From: UKL13-2 sp031414695
GTDB taxonomy: Bacteria > Pseudomonadota > Gammaproteobacteria > Burkholderiales > Usitatibacteraceae
Reading direction: 5' to 3'
NCBI GenBank assembly: GCA_031414695.1
Contig: JANNWG010000062.1
Location: 1 to 64,000 of the forward strand
Length of the DNA stretch: 64,000 bases
Within the stretch, counting starts at the first letter, position 1. Each line of letters opens with the position of its first letter. Positions 59,908 to 64,000 of the stretch are shown piece after piece. A model generated the notes under the pieces. That model saw only the letters and a list, made by a program, of their open reading frames with translations, did no database searches and had not been told where the DNA came from. A program made the translations under genes and the position numbers.

Positions 59908-60885
59908 ATGCAAAGCAATGCCACGACTCTCCTAAAGCCGCGCATCATCGACGTCGAAAATATTTCTCCTGCTCACGCTAAGGTCGTGATGGAGCCGTTC
60001 GAGCGTGGCTATGGCCACACACTCGGCAACGCGCTTCGTCGCATCTTGCTCTCTTCAATGCCAGGCTATGCACCAACGGAAGTTAAAATTTCCGGTGTGT
60101 TGCATGAGTACTCAACCATTGAGGGTGTTCAAGAAGATGTTGTCGATATTCTCCTAAATCTTAAAGGTCTGGTGCTCAAGCTGCATAACCGCACTGACAC
60201 TACGCTTAAGCTTAAAAAATCAACGGCGGGTCCTGTAACAGGTCACGATATCGAGCAAACGCACGATGTTGAGATCGTTAATCCTGACCACGTGATTGCT
60301 AACCTCACCGCAGGTGGCAAGATCGACATGCAGATTAAAGTCGAAAAAGGTCGTGGCTATGTTGCTGCCACGGCACGTCGTAATGAAGATAACCGCACCA
60401 TTGGTTCTATCTTGTTGGATGCTTCCTATTCGCCAGTACGCCGCGTGTCATATGCGGTTGAAAATGCGCGCGTAGAGCAGCGCACTGACTTAGATCGCTT
60501 GGTGATGGATATTGAGACCAACGGTGCGATTGAGCCAGAAGAAGCGGTACGATTCGCAGCACGTGTATTGGTCGAGCAGCTATCAGTATTTGCTGATTTG
60601 CAAGGCACACCAATGCTTGCTGAAGAAGCTAAGTCACCGCAAGTTGATCCGATTCTTCTACAGCCAGTCGATGATCTTGAGTTAACCGTGCGTTCTGCAA
60701 ATTGCCTCAAAGCAGAAAACATTTACTACATTGGCGATTTGATTCAGCGTTCTGAGAATGAATTGCTGAAAACACCAAACTTGGGTCGCAAATCACTCAA
60801 CGAAATCAAAGAAGTTCTTGCCAGCAAAGGCCTTACACTCGGCATGAAGCTAGAAAATTGGCCTGCTGCAGGTGTAACAAAGTAA
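59908..60885 (+). CDS. rpoA: RNA polymerase alpha subunit
   Basis: 325 residues against 329 in E. coli. The N-terminal assembly domain has KVVMEPFERGYGHTLGNALR and PGYAPTEVKISGVLHEYSTI. The C-terminal domain has VDDLELTVRSANCLKAENIY and TPNLGRKSLNEIKEVLASKG, which bind UP-element DNA and activators. It is in the alpha operon between rpsD and rplQ. Confidence 0.98.
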   Translation: MQSNATTLLKPRIIDVENISPAHAKVVMEPFERGYGHTLGNALRRILLSSMPGYAPTEVKISGVLHEYSTIEGVQEDVVDILLNLKGLVLKLHNRTDTTLKLKKSTAGPVTGHDIEQTHDVEIVNPDHVIANLTAGGKIDMQIKVEKGRGYVAATARRNEDNRTIGSILLDASYSPVRRVSYAVENARVEQRTDLDRLVMDIETNGAIEPEEAVRFAARVLVEQLSVFADLQGTPMLAEEAKSPQVDPILLQPVDDLELTVRSANCLKAENIYYIGDLIQRSENELLKTPNLGRKSLNEIKEVLASKGLTLGMKLENWPAAGVTK

Positions 60886-60897
60886 AGTAAATCATGA

Positions 60898-60921
60898 CGG
60901 TCGCTGATTTATCAGCGACCG
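60898..60921 (+). promoter_or_regulatory. Hairpin between rpoA and rplQ
   Basis: CGGTCGCTGA and its complement TCAGCGACCG form a perfect stem 12 bases after the rpoA stop. No T run follows, so it is probably an mRNA-processing or stabilising hairpin rather than a terminator. Confidence 0.7.
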
Positions 60922-61004
60922 CATTTAAGTTGTAATCCATCATTAACCTATAACGATAACAAGGTCGGCAACAAGAGCGGCCAAGAAATTAAAGGAATAT
61001 CACT

Positions 61005-61406
61005 ATGCGTCATCGTCACGGACTCCGTAAACTTAATAAAACCAGCTCACATCGTTTAGCGATGTTGCGCAACATGACCAATTCGCTTTTCTTGCATGAA
61101 GTCATCAAGACCACATTGCCAAAAGCTAAAGAATTACGTCGTGTTGCCGAGCCATTGATCACCTTAGGCAAAGAAGACACCCTAGCAAATAAGCGTTTGG
61201 CGTTTGATCGACTACGTGACCGCGATATGGTGGTTAAGCTTTTTGCTGAATTAGGCCCGCGATACAAAGAGCGTAAGGGCGGCTATCTGCGTATTCTCAA
61301 ATTTGGTTTTCGTCAGGGCGATAATGCGCCAATGGCATTAGTCGAGTTAGTAGATCGCCCAATGGTCGAAGAAACACCAGCGGTTGATGAAAAAGCTGCC
61401 GCATAA
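61005..61406 (+). CDS. rplQ: 50S ribosomal protein L17
   Basis: 133 residues. MRHRHGLRKLNKTSSHRLAM, then LRNMTNSLFLHEVIKTTLPK and YLRILKFGFRQGDNAPMALV are the L17 pattern. A short acidic/Ala tail (EETPAVDEKAAA) extends the C-terminus. It closes the alpha operon and is followed by a terminator. Confidence 0.98.
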   Translation: MRHRHGLRKLNKTSSHRLAMLRNMTNSLFLHEVIKTTLPKAKELRRVAEPLITLGKEDTLANKRLAFDRLRDRDMVVKLFAELGPRYKERKGGYLRILKFGFRQGDNAPMALVELVDRPMVEETPAVDEKAAA

Positions 61407-61430
61407 AGTGCCATGTAAAACTGATTGATT

Positions 61431-61456
61431 AAAAAGCCGAGCTTGCTCGGCTTTTT
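61431..61456 (+). terminator. Intrinsic terminator of the alpha operon
   Basis: AAAAAGCCGAG and CTCGGCTTTTT pair around CTTG, followed by TTATTT. It lies 25 bases after the rplQ stop. Confidence 0.93.
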
Positions 61457-61480
61457 TATTTCTGCTTAACTACGCGCTAC

Positions 61481-62641
61481 ATGATATCGATCAACTCCAA
61501 ACTCCCTAACGTCGGTACAACCATCTTCACTACCATGTCGTCTCTGGCAAGCGAGGTTGGTGCAGTCAATCTTGGCCAAGGCTTTCCTGACTTTGAATGT
61601 GATCCTGCATTGTTACGTTTGATGCAAAACGCGATGCAATCGGGGCATAACCAATATCCGCCGATGGCTGGCGTATTGCCGCTACGCGAGGCAATAGCTG
61701 AAAAAGTTCATGCGCAGTATGGCCGTGAATATGCAGTGGCAGATGAAATTACCGTAACAGCCGGCGCGACACAGGCACTACATACGGCATTAACGGCGAT
61801 TGTTCATCCTGGTGATGAAGTGATTATTTTTGAACCAGTTTACGATAGCTATGAGCCATCCATTCGCATGAATGGCGGCATACCAATCTACGCGCGACTA
61901 CCGTTACCTGACTACAAACCAAATTGGTTGGAAGTGAGCGCGTTGATCACGCCGCGCACACGCGCCATTATGTTGAATTCACCGCATAACCCGACTGGCA
62001 CAACTTGGTCGCGCGCTGATTTAGACGCGCTCGCAGCATTAATTAAAGACACCAACATCATCGTCATCAGTGATGAAGTTTATGAGCACATGGTCTTTGA
62101 CGGTGCTACGCACAATAGCGTAGCCACGCATCCAGCGCTTGCAGATCGTGCGTTTGTGATTTCTTCGTTCGGTAAGACGTATCACGTCACGGGTTGGAAA
62201 ATTGCCTATGCATGTGCACCGCGTGAGTTGATGGTTGAGTTTCGTAAGGCGCATCAATTTATAGTGTTCACCGCGCATACACCATCGCAATATGCAATTG
62301 CCGAATACATGAATGCCGCAACGCATTTAACGTTGCCTGATTTTTATCAAACAAAGCGAGATTTGTTTTTAGAACACGTTGCCGCAACGCCACTCAAATT
62401 TTTGCCATGTGCCGCAACGTATTTTGTACTGGCCAGCTATGCTGATTTACCGCAATATGCGAGCATGACCGAGCGTGAATTTTCGCTCTGGCTTACGCGC
62501 GACGTTGGCGTAGCGTGTATTCCCATGTCAGCGTTTTATCATGATGAATTGGACAACAAATTAGTACGATTTTGTTTTGCCAAGAAAGAAATGACCTTAC
62601 AAGACGCTGCGCGCCGCTTGGTGGAAGGGCTTAATAAATAA
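61481..62641 (+). CDS. PLP-dependent class I/II aminotransferase (methionine aminotransferase-like)
   Basis: 386 residues. VNLGQGFPDFECDPALLRLM, then TVTAGATQALHTALTAIVHP, MLNSPHNPTGTTWSRADLDA, and SSFGKTYHVTGWK with the PLP-binding lysine match YbdL-type methionine aminotransferases. It also resembles kynurenine aminotransferases of the same subfamily. It transfers amino groups from methionine or aromatic amino acids to 2-oxo acids in the cytosol. It is a single gene after the alpha-operon terminator. Confidence 0.9.
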   Translation: MISINSKLPNVGTTIFTTMSSLASEVGAVNLGQGFPDFECDPALLRLMQNAMQSGHNQYPPMAGVLPLREAIAEKVHAQYGREYAVADEITVTAGATQALHTALTAIVHPGDEVIIFEPVYDSYEPSIRMNGGIPIYARLPLPDYKPNWLEVSALITPRTRAIMLNSPHNPTGTTWSRADLDALAALIKDTNIIVISDEVYEHMVFDGATHNSVATHPALADRAFVISSFGKTYHVTGWKIAYACAPRELMVEFRKAHQFIVFTAHTPSQYAIAEYMNAATHLTLPDFYQTKRDLFLEHVAATPLKFLPCAATYFVLASYADLPQYASMTEREFSLWLTRDVGVACIPMSAFYHDELDNKLVRFCFAKKEMTLQDAARRLVEGLNK

Positions 62642-62643
62642 TT

Positions 62644-62712
62644 AAAACTCGCCTAATGACGGACATTTTCGAGCATAAAATGCTCAAAATGCTCGTCAAT
62701 AAACGGCTTTGG
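62644..62712. repeat. Element P copy J
   Basis: AAAACTCGCCTAATGACGGA, centre TTTTCGAGCATAAAATGCTC and right arm CGTCAATAAACGGCTTT. It is outside the 47 kb insert, between the aminotransferase gene and the lpxC promoter, so the family is not confined to the insert. Confidence 0.7.
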
Positions 62713-62737
62713 TAAACGCTATGTGCTAACCTAAAAT
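62709..62737 (+). promoter_or_regulatory. Predicted lpxC promoter
   Basis: TTGGTA (62709-62714), a 17-base spacer and TAAAAT (62732-62737) make a good sigma-70 promoter 27 bases before the lpxC ATG. Its -35 box overlaps the end of element P copy J. Confidence 0.65.
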
Positions 62738-62763
62738 AGTGCATCACAGCACAAATAATCCCC

Positions 62764-63696
62764 ATGCTCAAACAACGTACCGTCAAAAATAAAGTTCGCG
62801 CCACCGGTGTGGGCGTACATCTTGGTTATCGCGTTGAGATGACCATACGCCCAGCCGCACCGGATACCGGCATTGTCTTTTGTCGCACCGATATGCTGGG
62901 TGCGCCGACTGTGCGGGCACATGCGTTAAATGTAAATGACACACGCATGTCCACCCGTATTGAAGATAAAAAAACGGGGGCGAATGTCGCTACCGTTGAG
63001 CATTTAATGTCCGCCTTTGCGGGCTTAGGTATTGATAATGCCTATGTCGATTTGAATGCGGTCGAAGTGCCCATCATGGACGGTAGCGCCGCACCGTTTG
63101 TATTTTTGATGCAATCTGCCGGTATTGAAGAGCAAGCTGCGCTTAAAAAATATATCCGTGTTAAAAAAATTATTGAATTAAAAGATAAAGACAAGCTAGT
63201 TCGCCTAACGCCATACAACGGCTATAAGCTTACATTTTCAATCGAGTTTGATCACCCTGTTTTTCAAGGTAGACAAAATACGGTAGCGCTGGATTTTGCG
63301 GAAACGCCGTTTATCAAAGAAGTTGCACGTTCGCGCACATTTGGATTTACCCATGAGGTCGAAGCCATGCGCCAAGCGGGTTTAGGTCGCGGCGGTTCGC
63401 TCGATAATGTCATCGTGATTGATGACTTTCACGTTTTGAACCCAGACGGGCTTCGCAGCGAAGATGAATTTGTAAAACACAAAGCGCTCGACGCCGTCGG
63501 CGATTTATATATGCTGGGTCATCCACTCATTGGCGAATTTACCGGCGTGAAGTCAGGACATGCCATGAATAATCAGCTAGTGCGCGCGCTGCTCGCGGAT
63601 GAAAGCACGTACGAAATGGTGACTTTTGATAAGCAAGCAGAGCTACCTGACGCTTTTGGTGTGTTAGCCGCCATGACACTCGCAGGGGCAAACTAA
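62764..63696 (+). CDS. lpxC: UDP-3-O-acyl-N-acetylglucosamine deacetylase
   Basis: 310 residues against 305 in E. coli. Zinc ligands and catalytic residues are in place: His80 in TVEHLMSAFAG, His239 and Asp243 in KHKALDAVGD, and His266 in SGHAMNN. LpxC carries out the committed step of lipid A synthesis in the cytosol. In related bacteria it follows ftsZ in the dcw cluster; here it follows an aminotransferase with its own promoter. It shares one base with the next start (TAATG). Confidence 0.97.
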   Translation: MLKQRTVKNKVRATGVGVHLGYRVEMTIRPAAPDTGIVFCRTDMLGAPTVRAHALNVNDTRMSTRIEDKKTGANVATVEHLMSAFAGLGIDNAYVDLNAVEVPIMDGSAAPFVFLMQSAGIEEQAALKKYIRVKKIIELKDKDKLVRLTPYNGYKLTFSIEFDHPVFQGRQNTVALDFAETPFIKEVARSRTFGFTHEVEAMRQAGLGRGGSLDNVIVIDDFHVLNPDGLRSEDEFVKHKALDAVGDLYMLGHPLIGEFTGVKSGHAMNNQLVRALLADESTYEMVTFDKQAELPDAFGVLAAMTLAGAN

Positions 63697-63881
63697 TGTT
63701 AATCGGCTTACGTTTTCTACTTCTTTTCGCCGTCATGGCCGCGTCTATTTCATTTTTGGCGTATTTATTTACCAAAAACCCACGTTTCTTAAAAGCTACA
63801 CTGCTGATTATCAAAGTCACGCTCGGATTTGCTGCCTTGATTGCGGTTATCTACTTGGTTGAGCGTTTGATTTTTGTTTGA
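63696..63881 (+). CDS. Small two-helix membrane protein
   Basis: 61 residues. Two hydrophobic helices (about 3-26 IGLRFLLLFAVMAASISFLA; about 37-60 ATLLIIKVTLGFAALIAVIY) flank a short basic loop (TKNPRFLK). It overlaps the lpxC stop by one base, so translation is probably coupled. I recognise it only as a hypothetical protein found after lpxC in Betaproteobacteria. No function can be assigned. Confidence 0.75.
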   Translation: MLIGLRFLLLFAVMAASISFLAYLFTKNPRFLKATLLIIKVTLGFAALIAVIYLVERLIFV

Positions 63882-63929
63882 TTTATAAATGCTAGTTATT
63901 GCAGCGAAGTATTGAAAGTAGGCGCTAAC

Positions 63930-64000
63930 TTATTTTTCTATTTTGCGCTTAGCCTGCATCTTTTCAATTACCTTTTTAAGTGGCGAGTCCGCTAATTGTT
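63930..64000 (-). CDS. C-terminal end of a probable DciA/DUF721 protein (cut by window end)
   Basis: On the minus strand 23 codons read QLADSPLKKVIEKMQAKRKI, then EK and stop. LADSPLK is typical near the C-terminus of DciA-type (DUF721) proteins, which often lie convergent to lpxC before secA in Betaproteobacteria. DciA helps load the replicative helicase. Only a short tail is visible, so the call rests on position and a short motif. Confidence 0.55.
   Translation of the reverse strand, partial: QLADSPLKKVIEKMQAKRKIEK

Overview
This looks like a chromosomal window from a moderate-GC betaproteobacterium, probably of the Burkholderiales/Nitrosomonadales type. The basis is the ribosomal protein sequences, the DUF3025 gene next to pyrC, the rsmI/lpoA-like/yraN block and the lpxC then DciA-like order. 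I cannot name the genus. No transposase, integrase, prophage gene, tRNA or rRNA gene was recognised.

Layout. (1) 1-5590: 3' end of tuf, then the S10 operon (rpsJ, rplC, rplD, rplW, rplB, rpsS, rplV, rpsC, rplP, rpmC, rpsQ), closed by a strong intrinsic terminator. (2) 5591-52055: about 47 kb of unrelated genes lying between rpsQ and rplN, which are adjacent in most bacteria. (3) 52056-61456: a new leader and promoter, then the spc and alpha operons (rplN to rplO, secY, infA, rpmJ, rpsM, rpsK, rpsD, rpoA, rplQ) and a terminator. (4) 61481-64000: a PLP aminotransferase, lpxC, a small membrane protein and the tail of a DciA-like gene.

The 47 kb interval is mixed. Its left part (5.6-26 kb) is accessory in character. 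It has orphan proteins, a phosphotransferase, three toxin-antitoxin modules (BrnTA, HTH-PIN, VapBC-like), an ECF sigma/membrane protein/secreted protein operon, a CorA-like transporter, a TonB receptor, an MFS transporter and a serine hydrolase. Its middle (28.9-33.6 kb) is housekeeping: yraN, lpoA-like, rsmI, pyrC, DUF3025 and the RNase P RNA. Its right part (33.8-52 kb) has an ECF43-type sigma with a Ser/Thr kinase, a fused HyuA-HyuB hydantoinase/oxoprolinase, DUF429, an SMP-30 family protein with tryptophan 2,3-dioxygenase, an esterase, a GNAT, a propeller-GGDEF protein, an EamA transporter, an SDR, and an ECF42-type sigma with a YCII protein right before the spc leader. Essential genes inside the interval argue for rearrangement of the ribosomal cluster rather than one mobile-island insertion.

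The most unusual non-coding content is repetitive. At least eleven intergenic copies of a roughly 60-70 bp imperfect palindrome occur (called element P here). A roughly 35 bp motif (called motif Q) lies just upstream of three unrelated orphan genes, and several commoner inverted repeats are also present. An 89 bp copy of the 3' end of the serine hydrolase gene lies beyond the HTH-PIN module, so that module sits between direct repeats.
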